A stretch of DNA of 64,000 nt from Cellulomonas sp. SG140 (GCF_025770785.1 NZ_JANZLA010000002.1:498553-562552), one strand, 5' to 3'. Positions 16,803 to 25,713 are shown, numbered from the stretch's first letter. The notes: a model not told the origin generated them from the sequence alone. Numbers and translations are program-made.

Positions 16803-17030
16803 TCATACGAGCTGGTTGCGTGTGTTCTTCGTTCCCTCCGAGATCCAGGTCTCGATGGGGCGAAGGACGTGGTCGACGTCCTCCTTGCGGAGACGGATCG
16901 AGCGCCGCCCGAGCCGCATTGCGGGGAGTGTGCCGTCGGCGATGAGCATGTGGATGTACCGGGTCGTCACCCTCAGCCGATCGGCGGCTTCGGCGACCGT
17001 GAGCAGCTCGTGCTCGACGCTGATCGTCAT
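16803..17030 (-). CDS. Xis-like / MerR-type helix-turn-helix protein
   Basis: 75 residues forming one excisionase-type winged helix: LLTVAEAADRLRVTTRYIHM (residues 9-28), then LPAMRLGRRSIRLRKEDVDHVL. Small proteins of this type direct excision of integrated elements or act as short regulators. ATG 17030 follows GGAGGAAG. It faces away from the plus-strand gene at 17316 across a 285-bp region with repeated GTGACA motifs, suggesting shared control. It is separated from the integrase by the acidic 431-aa gene rather than adjacent to it. Confidence 0.8.
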   Translation of the reverse strand: MTISVEHELLTVAEAADRLRVTTRYIHMLIADGTLPAMRLGRRSIRLRKEDVDHVLRPIETWISEGTKNTRNQLV

Positions 17031-17160
17031 GCTTCCTCCTTCGTCGTGACGCGCGGCCGGCACCGTAGACGACCTCGGTCGTGTGGTCTGGCGACCGATC
17101 CGAGCTGCGTCTCGTGCCTGTACGGGACATCGACGGTCCTCTGCGGCCCGGTACATCGCG

Positions 17161-17273
17161 GTGACATCTGCGATGTCCTCGCGCATCCCCTGCCTGGGCG
17201 CGGTGACAATCCAGTGACACCGCGCTCCGGGCACTCGATCAGGGGCCGCGCGGACCGGGGCTCTGAAGTGACA
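17161..17273. promoter_or_regulatory. Cluster of four GTGACA motifs, upstream group
   Basis: GTGACA occurs at 17161, 17203, 17214 and 17268. The first lies within GACATC-TGC-GATGTC (17163-17177), a perfect inverted repeat. The second and third are framed by GCGGTG and CACCGC. The cluster sits between divergent genes and recurs before 17843, so it looks like a regulator-binding array. Confidence 0.45.
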
Positions 17274-17303
17274 TCCGGCGACGCCGTGGCTCCTCGGGCG
17301 GCT

Positions 17304-17315
17304 TAGGATCCACAC
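17304..17315 (+). promoter_or_regulatory. Leaderless -10 box for the gene at 17316
   Basis: TAGGAT (17304-17309) is followed by exactly 6 nt and ATG 17316; no ribosome site is present. This is the spacing expected when transcription starts on the A of the start codon. Confidence 0.5.
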
Positions 17316-17756
17316 ATGGGTTCGAACAGGCGTTCGAGTCGAGTGATCGCCTCGAGTTCGGCTGCGACGCGCGCCGTGCGAGCGGCCGCGTGGGCCGCCG
17401 CCAAGGCTGGTGACTCAGAGGCGTTGCTGCGGGTGGCGACCGACCCGACCGCCGACGACGAAGCCCTCGCGATCATCTGCCCGCCGATGAACGAGCTCGG
17501 GCGCCTTCCGATGGGTGTGGCTCTGGCGATCCTGGAGCATCCGCAGTGCCCAGGTGGCCTCGCGGACCGTCTCTCGAGGCATCCCGACGTGGTCGTCCGG
17601 CTCGCGGTGATCCGCCATCGCGGCTGTGGGGCGATGGCCCAGGCGTCGCTCCTCGGTGACGCCGATCATGCGGTGCGGGCTGCCGCGCGCGAGGTCTTTG
17701 CCGAGTGGACCGCACCTGGCGGTGACACCTCGGGAGGCCCGAGGACATTGAGGTGA
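17316..17756 (+). CDS. Hypothetical protein with HEAT/variant leucine-rich-like repeats
   Basis: 146 residues. After a Ser/Arg-rich start the protein is mostly short alpha-helical repeats, with units such as HPDVVVRLAVIRHRGCG and DADHAVRAAAREVFAEW that resemble HEAT or variant leucine-rich repeats. Such repeats usually bind protein or DNA; a function is not assigned. The start is supported by a leaderless TAGGAT box. GTGACA-type motifs flank the gene on both sides. Confidence 0.6.
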   Translation: MGSNRRSSRVIASSSAATRAVRAAAWAAAKAGDSEALLRVATDPTADDEALAIICPPMNELGRLPMGVALAILEHPQCPGGLADRLSRHPDVVVRLAVIRHRGCGAMAQASLLGDADHAVRAAAREVFAEWTAPGGDTSGGPRTLR

Positions 17757-17782
17757 CATTCGGCCGCGAGGCCTGATGTCAC
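17722..17782. promoter_or_regulatory. Second cluster of GTGACA/TGTCAC motifs
   Basis: GTGACA at 17722 and 17753 and TGTCAC at 17777 lie at the end of the 146-aa gene and before the 286-aa gene. They repeat the motif found upstream of 17316, suggesting that one regulator acts on both genes. Confidence 0.4.
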
Positions 17783-17842
17783 CGCGTTATACAGCGCCTG
17801 TGCGGAACGTCTCCCTTGTCCATGCGACACGGGGAGGCGAGC

Positions 17843-18703
17843 ATGACCATCGAGAACCAAGCACGGCAGCGCGAGGATGGCGAGCGGATCGTCCGCACGC
17901 GCGAGTGCCTGCTCAGCGTGCTGGCGACGATCGACGGCGAGGGCTGGGACGGGGCCGCGGGCACCCGGCTGCTGACGTTCATCCGCGCCGACCTTGTCCG
18001 GCCGCTGGTCGCGGGTTGGGGCCTGCGCGGGTTCGCTGCCTCTCAGGCCGAGGCTTCCGCGTGGCAGGCGGCGTGGCGTGTGCTGACCACAGCCCGGCTG
18101 CGTGAAGCCGACTCGCCCTGGGGGGTGGTGTGGAAGGCCGCGAGCCGAGCAGTTCACGGCGAGGCCGCCGCTGCGCTGTTCGGCAAGGCCGAGCGGCGCT
18201 CATGGGAGCTGCTCGCGGGGGCCAATCCTTCGGCGCAGTTGGAGAGCCTCGAGAAGTGGACCGACATGGGTCTGGACGCGATCAGCGACGACTACCTCGC
18301 CGAGAGCGTCGACTTCACCATCGCGCAGGAGACGGCGGCGGTAGCGCTGTCCGCTGCCGGCTGGCAGCGCGACGCGGCTGACCACATCGTCGCCATGACC
18401 GTGCAACTGCAGGCACTGCCCAGGGATCGCCGATGCACGGTGATCGGCTGGCGAACGATGGCCGACGAGCTCGGTCTGCCACCCTGGCAGGCCCGCCGAC
18501 TGTGCGTCGTCCTGCTCGGCACCCCGGAGTGGCCGGGCCTGATTCCGCGGCTCATGTTGAACGGTCCAGAGGCAGTGCGCACACCCGGGATCGGCGCCGC
18601 GCTGCGGTCGACCCGGGTGCGCCGGCACCGCTCACCCGTCCTCGCGGCGCAACGCGCGGAACGTCTGGCGGAGCCGACTTGTCCACAGCGGGCGGCGAGC
18701 TGA
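17843..18703 (+). CDS. Hypothetical protein upstream of the Tad locus
   Basis: 286 residues, start at ATG 17843 from GGGGAGG 6 nt upstream. The N-terminal two-thirds are helical with several Trp residues (ASAWQAAWRVL, SPWGVVWKAASR). The C-terminal third contains TVIGWRTMADELGLPPWQAR, which could be a winged-helix or sigma-4-like DNA-binding helix pair, and a basic tail (STRVRRHRSP). I infer a DNA-binding regulator or helper, but no family is recognised. It is followed within 205 nt by the lipoprotein and pilus genes in the same direction. Confidence 0.6.
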   Translation: MTIENQARQREDGERIVRTRECLLSVLATIDGEGWDGAAGTRLLTFIRADLVRPLVAGWGLRGFAASQAEASAWQAAWRVLTTARLREADSPWGVVWKAASRAVHGEAAAALFGKAERRSWELLAGANPSAQLESLEKWTDMGLDAISDDYLAESVDFTIAQETAAVALSAAGWQRDAADHIVAMTVQLQALPRDRRCTVIGWRTMADELGLPPWQARRLCVVLLGTPEWPGLIPRLMLNGPEAVRTPGIGAALRSTRVRRHRSPVLAAQRAERLAEPTCPQRAAS

Positions 18704-18907
18704 GTGATGTCCACAGATCTCGGGCCGACACCCCCGACCGTGCCGGCAGCGGCGCACACCAGTGCCAAGCGATGCGCTTCAGTCAGGAAGCTCCTGACCT
18801 GTCGAGGGTTGGCCTATGACGAATCGGGGTGTCCAATGGGACAAACCGACACCGCCGTCAAGCCGGCCCGCCGTGCTTGTGGGCCGGACGGGAGCAGGTG
18901 TGCGCCG

Positions 18908-19504
18908 ATGGGCAGTCGACACAGCACCGCAGGGGGCGCGACCGTCGTCATGGTCGTCGCGCTGCTGGTGGCCGCCTGCGCACCGCACGCCCCAGAGCCG
19001 GCCCCCTCGGTCAGCGCGCCGTCGGTAACGTCGCGAGCACCATCGCCTACCGGCTCGCCCTTGGTCGACCCGACCGTCGAAGCGGTGCAAGCGCCGATCC
19101 TCACTGCGTACCGGGGCTACTGGGATGCGCAGGTGCGGGTCCTCAAGGACCCGGGTGCCTATGCAGATCTGACCGGCGGCAACTGGGCTCAGGTGCAGCA
19201 GGTCGCGGTCGACAAGGCACTTGCGAACCTCGCATCAACTGCCCAGCTGTACGCCAAGAACGGGATCGCGAACGTCGGCGAGCCCGTCCTCGCACCGGTG
19301 GTGTCCAAGGTGGTCCCGGGACAGAGCGCAGCTATCGCGGACTGTGTCGATGGGACCAACTGGCAGCCCGTCTACACGACCAGCGGGAAGTCTGCGGCTG
19401 CTCCGGGTCAGGCGCTGCGCTTGGTCGTGAACTCGACCGCCATTTTCTATGCCGGACGTTGGGTGGTCAGCGATTCGCTGGTCGATCGGCAGTCGACGTG
19501 TTGA
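18908..19504 (+). CDS. Lipoprotein with an NTF2-like domain
   Basis: 198 residues from ATG 18908. The signal peptide (ATVVMVVALLVAAC) ends in lipobox VAAC, followed by a Pro/Ser linker. The rest (AYRGYWDAQVRVLKDP at the start, FYAGRWVVSDSLVD at the end) has the pattern of NTF2-like secreted proteins common in actinobacterial element-borne pilus loci. It probably sits on the outer face of the membrane. Upstream ATGs at 18836 and 18707 would lengthen it but put charged sequence before the signal peptide. Its stop overlaps the next gene. Confidence 0.7.
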   Translation: MGSRHSTAGGATVVMVVALLVAACAPHAPEPAPSVSAPSVTSRAPSPTGSPLVDPTVEAVQAPILTAYRGYWDAQVRVLKDPGAYADLTGGNWAQVQQVAVDKALANLASTAQLYAKNGIANVGEPVLAPVVSKVVPGQSAAIADCVDGTNWQPVYTTSGKSAAAPGQALRLVVNSTAIFYAGRWVVSDSLVDRQSTC

Positions 19505-20421
19505 CCCACCGTTTGCTCATCGGCCTGGTGGCGATGGCGACGACGCTCCTTCCGCCGTCGCGAAGCATCGCGCCGTCGGACGTTACGTGTCCTCCGGAGC
19601 AGCTCTTCTGCATCGTGCAGGTTGCCGTGCCCCCGACGCCGGCGGCCTCGACTCCGGGCACCGGGGGCGGTCCATCGTCGGGTCCGGGTCAGCGCATCTG
19701 CACGGTCGCCAAGACGGGTGAGCAAGTCCCGTGCTTCGTCGACCTGTGGGGTTGGTGGAACGACCAGGACAGCTGCTACTGGAAGCAGCTCGATCCCCAG
19801 CCGCCAGACAGCGTGACCTGGGAGGGCCACTATCCGAACGGGGCGATCTGGGCCGTGATCTGCCTGCCGATCGTTCCTGGCAGCAGCGCAGGCGGATGGG
19901 CGTGGCGGGCGTCACCGCCGCCGGGCTACGGCGGCACGTCGGTGACGCCGGCGCAGCTGGCGCAGCAAGCGGTGGATCAGATGACGCTGACGGGTCCGGA
20001 GATCCACCTGTCCATCCCCGCTGACAAGTTCGCCACGGTCGGGGTCCCGGTGTGGTTGTGGACGGACGTGACGCCGACGACGTGGGGCCCGAACTCGGCG
20101 ACGGCCGCAGTGCCCGGGCTGTCGGTGACCGCAACGGCGCAGGCGCGCCAGATCGTCTGGGACACCGGCGACGGCCTCTCGGAGACGTGCCGCAACCCCG
20201 GCACGGCGTACTACGCGGGAGGCATGACGTCGCCGACGTGCCAGCACGTCTACCAGCGCTCGTCGGCCGAGCAGCCGGGGCTGGCGTACCCGATCAGGGC
20301 GACGACGACGTGGGACGTGACCTGGACCGGTGGCGGGGCATCGGGGTCCTTGACGGTCACGCGGGTCTCGACGGGGCAGGTTCGGGTTGGTGAGGTGCAG
20401 GTGCTCGTGACCACGAGCTGA
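19498..20421 (+). CDS. Secreted cysteine-containing protein of the pilus locus
   Basis: 307 residues from GTG 19498, overlapping the lipoprotein stop by 7 nt. A short signal peptide (LTHRLLIGLVAMATTLL) is followed by a domain rich in Trp and paired Cys (about eight Cys in residues 29-255), which suggests disulfides outside the cell. The second half (GVPVWLWTDVT... TWDVTWTGGGASGSLTV) looks like beta-sandwich. I do not recognise the family. The position directly before the pilus biogenesis genes suggests a minor pilus or adhesin component, an inference from context. Confidence 0.6.
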   Translation: MLTHRLLIGLVAMATTLLPPSRSIAPSDVTCPPEQLFCIVQVAVPPTPAASTPGTGGGPSSGPGQRICTVAKTGEQVPCFVDLWGWWNDQDSCYWKQLDPQPPDSVTWEGHYPNGAIWAVICLPIVPGSSAGGWAWRASPPPGYGGTSVTPAQLAQQAVDQMTLTGPEIHLSIPADKFATVGVPVWLWTDVTPTTWGPNSATAAVPGLSVTATAQARQIVWDTGDGLSETCRNPGTAYYAGGMTSPTCQHVYQRSSAEQPGLAYPIRATTTWDVTWTGGGASGSLTVTRVSTGQVRVGEVQVLVTTS

Positions 20422-20459
20422 GCGAACGGGCCGCGTGCGGCTACCGGGGAGGGAGACCG

Positions 20460-21137
20460 ATGACGACGACGGGCGAGCGGCGAGGGCTGGACGGTCGGAC
20501 CGCCGTGGACGGGTTGCGACCGGCCAGCGTCGTCGGGCCGCGTGGCCGACGCCGTCCCGGGCTGGTGGTCGCAGGGGTGGCGATGGTGGTCCTGGGGGCG
20601 TTGGCGGCGATCTGGCTGGTGTCCGCCTCTGGGCATCGGGTGCCGGTGGTGATGGTGGCCCGCGACGTGGCCTACGGCGCCGTGGTGACCCGCGAGGACC
20701 TGACGACGACGTCGGTCGCGGTGGATCCGACGGTCGCCGTGGTGCCCGCCGGCCAGGCGAGCTCGCTGGTGGGGCAGCGGGCGACTGTGGAGCTGCGGGC
20801 GGGGGCCCTGGTGACCCGTGCCGATGTGACCTCGGCGGGCGTGGTCGGGGCCGATCAGGTGCTCGTGCCTCTGCCGCTTGCGGCAGGTCGCGTGCCGGCC
20901 AGTGGCCTGTCGGCTGGTGACCGGCTGCTCGTAGTCGACGCGCCGGCGGCGGGAGCCGACCCGGCGCCGGGCGCGCCGCGCTCGTTCACCGCGCAGGTGG
21001 TGCGGGTCGGGCCCGCGGACGTGAACGGCACGGTGGTCGTCGACGTCGTTGCCTCGGCGGGCGATGGTCCGGCGCTGGCGACCCGGGCGGCGACAGGCCG
21101 GTTCGTGATCGTGGTGCTGCCGGCGGTGACCCCGTGA
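20460..21137 (+). CDS. SAF-domain membrane protein, CpaB/RcpC-like
   Basis: 225 residues: cytoplasmic basic N-terminus, one membrane helix (about 37-58: VVAGVAMVVLGALAAIWLV), then a SAF domain beginning PVVMVARDVAYGAVVTREDL. SAF/CpaB proteins form part of the periplasmic or cell-wall channel of Tad pili. It is shorter than proteobacterial CpaB and has only one clear SAF module. GGGAGGGAG precedes ATG 20460. Its stop overlaps the ATPase gene start by 4 nt, beginning the chain of overlapping pilus genes. Confidence 0.8.
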   Translation: MTTTGERRGLDGRTAVDGLRPASVVGPRGRRRPGLVVAGVAMVVLGALAAIWLVSASGHRVPVVMVARDVAYGAVVTREDLTTTSVAVDPTVAVVPAGQASSLVGQRATVELRAGALVTRADVTSAGVVGADQVLVPLPLAAGRVPASGLSAGDRLLVVDAPAAGADPAPGAPRSFTAQVVRVGPADVNGTVVVDVVASAGDGPALATRAATGRFVIVVLPAVTP

Positions 21138-21901
21138 GCGTCGTCGCGCTGACCTCGGCCCATGGCGCGCCGGGGGTCACGACGATCGCGTTCGCTCTGG
21201 CGTCGGTCTGGCCGGAGGTGCGTTCGGGTCGCCGGGTGCTGCTGGTCGACGCCGATCCTGCGGGTTCGGGTCTGGTGAGCGGGCCGTTGCGGTCGGGGAT
21301 CCCCAACGCCGCAGGGGTCTCGGTGCTGGCGGCAGCTCGCCTGCCGCTGTCGGTGGAGCAGGTGATCGGCTGCTGTGTGGCGTTGGACCCGGGCGGCGCG
21401 CGGATGGTGCTGCCCGGGGTAGCCGACCCGCGTCAGGCCCGGCCACTGGGGGCTACGTGGGCGGCGCTCGTCGATGTGGCGCGGGACCTGTCGGCGGGCG
21501 GGGTCGATGTCGTGGTCGACGTCGGGCGCCTGGGGCATCGGTGGGAGCCGACGGCCTGGTTGACGGGGGCCGATCTGCTGGCGGTCGTCGTGCGCGGCGA
21601 CCTGGCCTCGGTGCTGCCGGCGGCGGCCGCGGTCCGCGCTCTTGCTCCGCAGCGACAGGGGGGCTCCGCTCCGGTCGGAGTGGTGGTGGACCCGGGCCCG
21701 TACGGGGGCGCGGAGATCGCATCCGCACTCGGTGTGGGGGAGGTGCTCACGGTTGTGCGCGACGTTCGGGCGACCCGAGCGCTGATGGAGGGCGGCTCCG
21801 GTGGGTGGATCGACCGGTCGGCGCTGATGCGCTCAGCCCGCTCGGTGGTGCGGCGGGTGGCCGAGCTGGTGCCGGACGTCGAGTCGGTGGTGGCGCGATG
21901 A
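21134..21901 (+). CDS. ParA/MinD-like ATPase, TadZ/CpaE type
   Basis: 255 residues with a degenerate P-loop near the start (TSAHGAPGVTTIAFALA) and a Walker-B-like VLLVDADPAGSG. The expected second lysine of the deviant Walker A (K-G-G-x-G-K) is missing, as in many TadZ proteins that localise the pilus machinery to a pole rather than segregate DNA. It lies between the SAF protein and the CpaF ATPase, overlapping both by 4 nt (ATGA type). I infer a pilus-positioning role. Confidence 0.75.
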   Translation: MSVVALTSAHGAPGVTTIAFALASVWPEVRSGRRVLLVDADPAGSGLVSGPLRSGIPNAAGVSVLAAARLPLSVEQVIGCCVALDPGGARMVLPGVADPRQARPLGATWAALVDVARDLSAGGVDVVVDVGRLGHRWEPTAWLTGADLLAVVVRGDLASVLPAAAAVRALAPQRQGGSAPVGVVVDPGPYGGAEIASALGVGEVLTVVRDVRATRALMEGGSGGWIDRSALMRSARSVVRRVAELVPDVESVVAR

Positions 21902-23337
21902 CCGGCCTCGACGAGCGCCCGGCGCTCCTGTTCGCACCCACCGGGCTGGTCGTCCCGACCGCGATCCCGGAGCTGGCGGCCGGTGAACCCGTGCTGCCTG
22001 TCGCGGACCCGGCGATGGTGCGGCTCGTGCGGGCCGTCGTGGCCGAGCGGCTGGCGGAGCGGCTGCAGAACCAGCCGATCCAGGCACCGGACGCCCGTCG
22101 CGAGCTGGCCCGCTCGCTCGTCGCCGCGGAGCTGTCCGAACGTGGGCGTGAGCGGGTGCGCCGGGGCGAGGAGCCGTGGCCAGTCGATGTGGAGCTGGCT
22201 ACCGCTCGGGCGGTGATGGCGGCCTTGTTCGGGTTGGGCCGGTTGCAGCCGCTGATCGACGACCCGGACGTGGAGAACATCGAAGTCGACGGCTACGACC
22301 AGGTCTGGGTCTCCTACGCCGACGGCCGCGACGTGCGCCACCCACCGGTGGCGGACTCCGACGCCGAGCTGATCGAGGCCCTCCAGCTGCTGGCCGCCCG
22401 CACCGGCGGCGCCGAACGCACGTTCACCTCCGCACACCCGGCGTTGCACCTGCGCCTGGAGGACGGGTCCCGACTGGCCGCCGTCGCCTGGACGACACCC
22501 AAACCGCACGTGGTGATCCGCCGGCACCGGGTGCGGGACATCGACCTGGACGACCTCATCACGCTGGGCACCCTGGACACGGTGCTGGCGGGGTTCCTGC
22601 GGGCGGCCGTGCGGGCGGGAAAGAACATCGTGGTCACGGGCCTGCAGAACGCCGGCAAGACCACGTTGATCCGAGCGCTGGCCAACGAGTTCGACCCGAT
22701 GGAACGGTTCGCCACCATCGAGAAGGAGTACGAGCTCCACCTGCACGACATGCCCGACCGGCACCCCCGGGTCGTCGCACTCGAAGCCCGCGAAGGCTCC
22801 GCCGAGCACGACGCCGCCGGGCGCCGGGCAGGCGAGGTGACGTTGTCCGACCTGGTCGTCGACGCCCTGCGGCTGAACCTGCGCCGGATCATCGTCGGGG
22901 AGGTCCGCGGCCCCGAGGTCCTGCCGATGCTCGAGGCGATGTCCACCGGCGACGGGTCGCTGTGCACGCTGCACGCCCGCACCGCGGCGCACGCCATCGA
23001 CCGGATCGTGACCTTGTGCCTGTCGGCCGGGGTGCACATGACCGACACGTTCGCCTACCGGCTCCTGGCCGGCTCGGTGGACCTGTTCGTGCACATCGAG
23101 CTGCTCACCGAGCACGGACAACGACACCGGTACGTCTCGCAGGTCCTGGAGGTCAACGGCCTGGGGGAGACCAACCGGCCCGCCACCACCGCCGTGTTCG
23201 GACCTGGTCTGGACGGACGGGCCGTGCCCCTGCATCAGCCGGGGTTCTTGCACGAGCTGGTTCGGGCGGGGTTCGACGAGCACCTCCTGGACCAACGCGA
23301 CGGCACCTGGCCCAGCCCCGTGGACGGTGCCCGATGA
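21898..23337 (+). CDS. tadA: Tad pilus assembly ATPase, TadA/CpaF type
   Basis: 479 residues of the secretion-ATPase superfamily. Walker A is GLQNAGKTT (248-256) instead of the usual G-x-x-G-x-G-K-T, and the Walker B/Asp-box region has IIVGEVRGPE (331-340). The N-terminal domain carries the family segment IEVDGYDQVWV. It powers assembly of Flp-type pili at the inner membrane with TadB and TadC. Start ATG 21898 overlaps the TadZ stop, and the stop overlaps the tadB start. Confidence 0.92.
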   Translation: MTGLDERPALLFAPTGLVVPTAIPELAAGEPVLPVADPAMVRLVRAVVAERLAERLQNQPIQAPDARRELARSLVAAELSERGRERVRRGEEPWPVDVELATARAVMAALFGLGRLQPLIDDPDVENIEVDGYDQVWVSYADGRDVRHPPVADSDAELIEALQLLAARTGGAERTFTSAHPALHLRLEDGSRLAAVAWTTPKPHVVIRRHRVRDIDLDDLITLGTLDTVLAGFLRAAVRAGKNIVVTGLQNAGKTTLIRALANEFDPMERFATIEKEYELHLHDMPDRHPRVVALEAREGSAEHDAAGRRAGEVTLSDLVVDALRLNLRRIIVGEVRGPEVLPMLEAMSTGDGSLCTLHARTAAHAIDRIVTLCLSAGVHMTDTFAYRLLAGSVDLFVHIELLTEHGQRHRYVSQVLEVNGLGETNRPATTAVFGPGLDGRAVPLHQPGFLHELVRAGFDEHLLDQRDGTWPSPVDGAR

Positions 23338-24191
23338 GCACCCTTCTCGCCGCCATTGCCGGAGCCGTGTTCGTCGCCGGGCTCCTCGTCACCGCGCGGG
23401 GCTTGCGGCGCACCGAACCCGCGCCCCCGAAGGCTCGTCGGCGCCGGCCACGGCCCGCGGCGGGCTGGTGGGGTCGATGGCGGTGGCTGGTCGCCGGCGG
23501 TGCGGGGCTGACGATGTGGGCGGTGACCCGTTGGCCGGTCGCCGGGCTGATCGTGGCCGCGGTGCTCGTGGGGCTGCCTTACCTGCTCGGCTCGGCGAAG
23601 GTCGCCGCCCGGGCGATCGACCGGGTCGAGGCGATCGAGGAGTGGACCCGCCGTCTGGCCGACGTCCTGGCCACCGGCGTCGGGCTGGAGCAGGCCCTGA
23701 CCGCCTCGGCATCGTCCTGCCCACCGCCGCTGCGCACGGAAGTCGGCGCCCTGGTCGCACGACTGAGCGCCCGGTGGCCGACCGAACAAGCCCTCCGCGC
23801 CTTCGCCGACGATCTGAACGACGCCTCGGGCGACTTCGTCGTCGCATCGCTCCTGCTCGCATCCCGACGCCGCGGCCCCGGCCTGGCGGGGGTCCTCACT
23901 GCCGTGGCCGGCTCGGTTGCCGACGAGGTCGCCTCTCGCCGCAAGGTCGAAGCCGAACGCGCCAAGCCCCGCTCCACCGCCCGGCTCGTCACGCTGATCA
24001 CCCTCGCCGTGGCCGGAGTCCTGACCCTCAACGGCACGTACCTGGCCCCCTACGGCGACACCCTGGGCCAGCTCGTCCTGGCCGCGATCGCCGCCGCGTT
24101 CACCGGCTGCCTGCTGTGGATGCGGGCGCTGACCCTGACCCCGCCCGCCTCCCGGTTCCTCACCGGGACCCAGGCCGGGGGTCCGCGATGA
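23334..24191 (+). CDS. tadB: Tad pilus platform protein TadB (T2SS F family)
   Basis: 285 residues with helices near the N-terminus (about 4-20, 50-90) and two at the C-terminus (about 222-270). Between them lies the cytoplasmic F-domain (AIEEWTRRLADVLATGVGLEQAL...). TadB forms the membrane platform with TadC on which the ATPase acts. ATG 23334 overlaps the tadA stop by 4 nt, and the stop overlaps the tadC start by 4 nt. Confidence 0.87.
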   Translation: MSTLLAAIAGAVFVAGLLVTARGLRRTEPAPPKARRRRPRPAAGWWGRWRWLVAGGAGLTMWAVTRWPVAGLIVAAVLVGLPYLLGSAKVAARAIDRVEAIEEWTRRLADVLATGVGLEQALTASASSCPPPLRTEVGALVARLSARWPTEQALRAFADDLNDASGDFVVASLLLASRRRGPGLAGVLTAVAGSVADEVASRRKVEAERAKPRSTARLVTLITLAVAGVLTLNGTYLAPYGDTLGQLVLAAIAAAFTGCLLWMRALTLTPPASRFLTGTQAGGPR

Positions 24192-25087
24192 CCCCGGTGT
24201 GGCTGACCCTGCTGGCCGGGGGACTGGTAGGCGCCGGACTGGTCGTGATCCTCGCCGGTCTGGCACCGGCCCACCCCGACCTGGCCGACGCGGTGCACCG
24301 GCTCCTGCCTGCTGACTCCGACCTGCGAGCCCAAGCCGCCGAGACGCCAGGCGGACGCGTCGGCCGGCTGAAGGCGCGGATCCTGCCCCAGGCGGTGCTG
24401 GGGCTGGGTCTGGCGCGGTTCGCCCTGGACCTGCGCACGGTCCAGGTGCGCCCCGAGGAGCTCGCCGCGAAGAAGATCGGCTACGCCCTGGTAGGCCTGG
24501 CATTCCCGCCGGTGATGAGCGCGGTCCTGCTGCTGACCGGGATCCGGTTGCCGCTGGCGGTCCCGGCCGCGGCGGGGCTGCTGCTGGGCGGCGTGTTCTT
24601 CTTCCTGCCGGACCTGGCGCTGCGCCAAGACGCTGCGAACACTCGCGCCGCGCTGCGGGCGGCGACGTGCGTGTTCCTGGAGCTGGTGGCGATGGAACGC
24701 CTCGCCGACGCCGGACCCACCGAAGCCCTCGACCGTGCCGCGGCCATCGGCGGATCACCGCAGTTCACCCGCATCGGCGACGCACTCCTGCGCGCCGAGC
24801 TGGCCGGCCAACCCTCCTGGACCGGGCTCACCGACCTCGCTGCCGAGACCGGGGTCAGCGAGCTGGCCGACACCGCCGACATCATGCGGCTCGCAGGCCG
24901 GGACGGTGCCGCGGTCTACACGACCCTGCGCGCCCGCGCCGCGTCCCTACGGACCCAGCTGCTCGCATCATCCACGGCCCAGGCGAACGCCGCCTCCGAA
25001 CACATGGTCGTGCCCGTCTCCCTGCTCGGCCTGTGCTTCATGGCCCTGCTGGGCTACCCCGCCCTGATGCGCATCCTGCTGACCTGA
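24188..25087 (+). CDS. tadC: Tad pilus platform protein TadC (T2SS F family)
   Basis: 299 residues, membrane helices near residues 5-23, about 98-135 and at the C-terminus (270-295), with a cytoplasmic F-domain (VFLELVAMERLADAGPTEALDRAA). It completes the TadBC platform. The 4-nt overlap with tadB indicates coupled translation. Pilin genes follow within 13 nt. Confidence 0.87.
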   Translation: MTPVWLTLLAGGLVGAGLVVILAGLAPAHPDLADAVHRLLPADSDLRAQAAETPGGRVGRLKARILPQAVLGLGLARFALDLRTVQVRPEELAAKKIGYALVGLAFPPVMSAVLLLTGIRLPLAVPAAAGLLLGGVFFFLPDLALRQDAANTRAALRAATCVFLELVAMERLADAGPTEALDRAAAIGGSPQFTRIGDALLRAELAGQPSWTGLTDLAAETGVSELADTADIMRLAGRDGAAVYTTLRARAASLRTQLLASSTAQANAASEHMVVPVSLLGLCFMALLGYPALMRILLT

Positions 25088-25099
25088 ACGGAGAAGAAG

Positions 25100-25300
25100 A
25101 TGCCCGTCCTGCTCACGCTCACCTACCTGCAGGCCCTGATCACCACCACCCGCGCGAACGTGCGCCGGCACATCGACAGCGACGTGGGAGCCACCACGCT
25201 CGAGCTGGTGATCATCATCCTCGGCCTGATCCTGATCGCCGGGCTCCTCGTCGCGGCCATCACCGCCGCCGTCCAACGGCGCATCAACCAGATCAACTGA
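25100..25300 (+). CDS. Small pilin-like membrane protein (probable Flp major pilin)
   Basis: 66 residues: a polar, slightly basic N-terminus of about 30 residues, then the hydrophobic helix TLELVIIILGLILIAGLLVA (34-53) and a short basic tail. The G-A-T-T-L-E-L start of the helix resembles the processing region of Flp/TadE pilins (G before x-x-x-x-E), so cleavage after Gly30 is likely by a prepilin peptidase not encoded here. GGAGAAGA precedes ATG 25100. The small size fits the fibre subunit. Confidence 0.7.
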   Translation: MPVLLTLTYLQALITTTRANVRRHIDSDVGATTLELVIIILGLILIAGLLVAAITAAVQRRINQIN

Positions 25301-25713
25301 TGCCCGCCCCACGCCCTGTCCGGCGCACCACCAGTGACCGTGGATCGGTCAGCCTCGAGCTGGCCATCGTGTTCCCCGTGCTGCTGCTGATCGTCACTGC
25401 GCTGATCCAGTACGCCCTGTGGTTCCACGCCCGCTCGCTCGCCCTGGCCGCCGCACAACAGGGCGTCAGCGTCGCCCGCGCCTACCACTCCACCCCGGCT
25501 GCAGGACGTGGCAGCGCGCTGGCCTTCATCGCCGACCACGGCGCCGACACCCTCCTCAACCCGGACGTCACCACGGCCAGCCCTGCGGCGGGGCAGGTGC
25601 AGGTCGTCGTCACGGGCCGATCTGTCTCTGTGCTGCCCGGTGTCCCTGGGATCGCGGTGTCCCAGTCCGCGGCCGGGCCGCTCGAGCGGTTCACCACAGC
25701 GGGCGCACCATGA
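25300..25713 (+). CDS. TadE-like pseudopilin
   Basis: 137 residues with a TadE N-terminus: RGSVSLELAIVFPVLLLIVT (14-33), where the Gly-Ser boundary and the Glu after four residues mark the pseudopilin cleavage and assembly site. The extracellular part is small and contains no Cys. Start ATG 25300 overlaps the last base of the pilin stop. Confidence 0.82.
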   Translation: MPAPRPVRRTTSDRGSVSLELAIVFPVLLLIVTALIQYALWFHARSLALAAAQQGVSVARAYHSTPAAGRGSALAFIADHGADTLLNPDVTTASPAAGQVQVVVTGRSVSVLPGVPGIAVSQSAAGPLERFTTAGAP

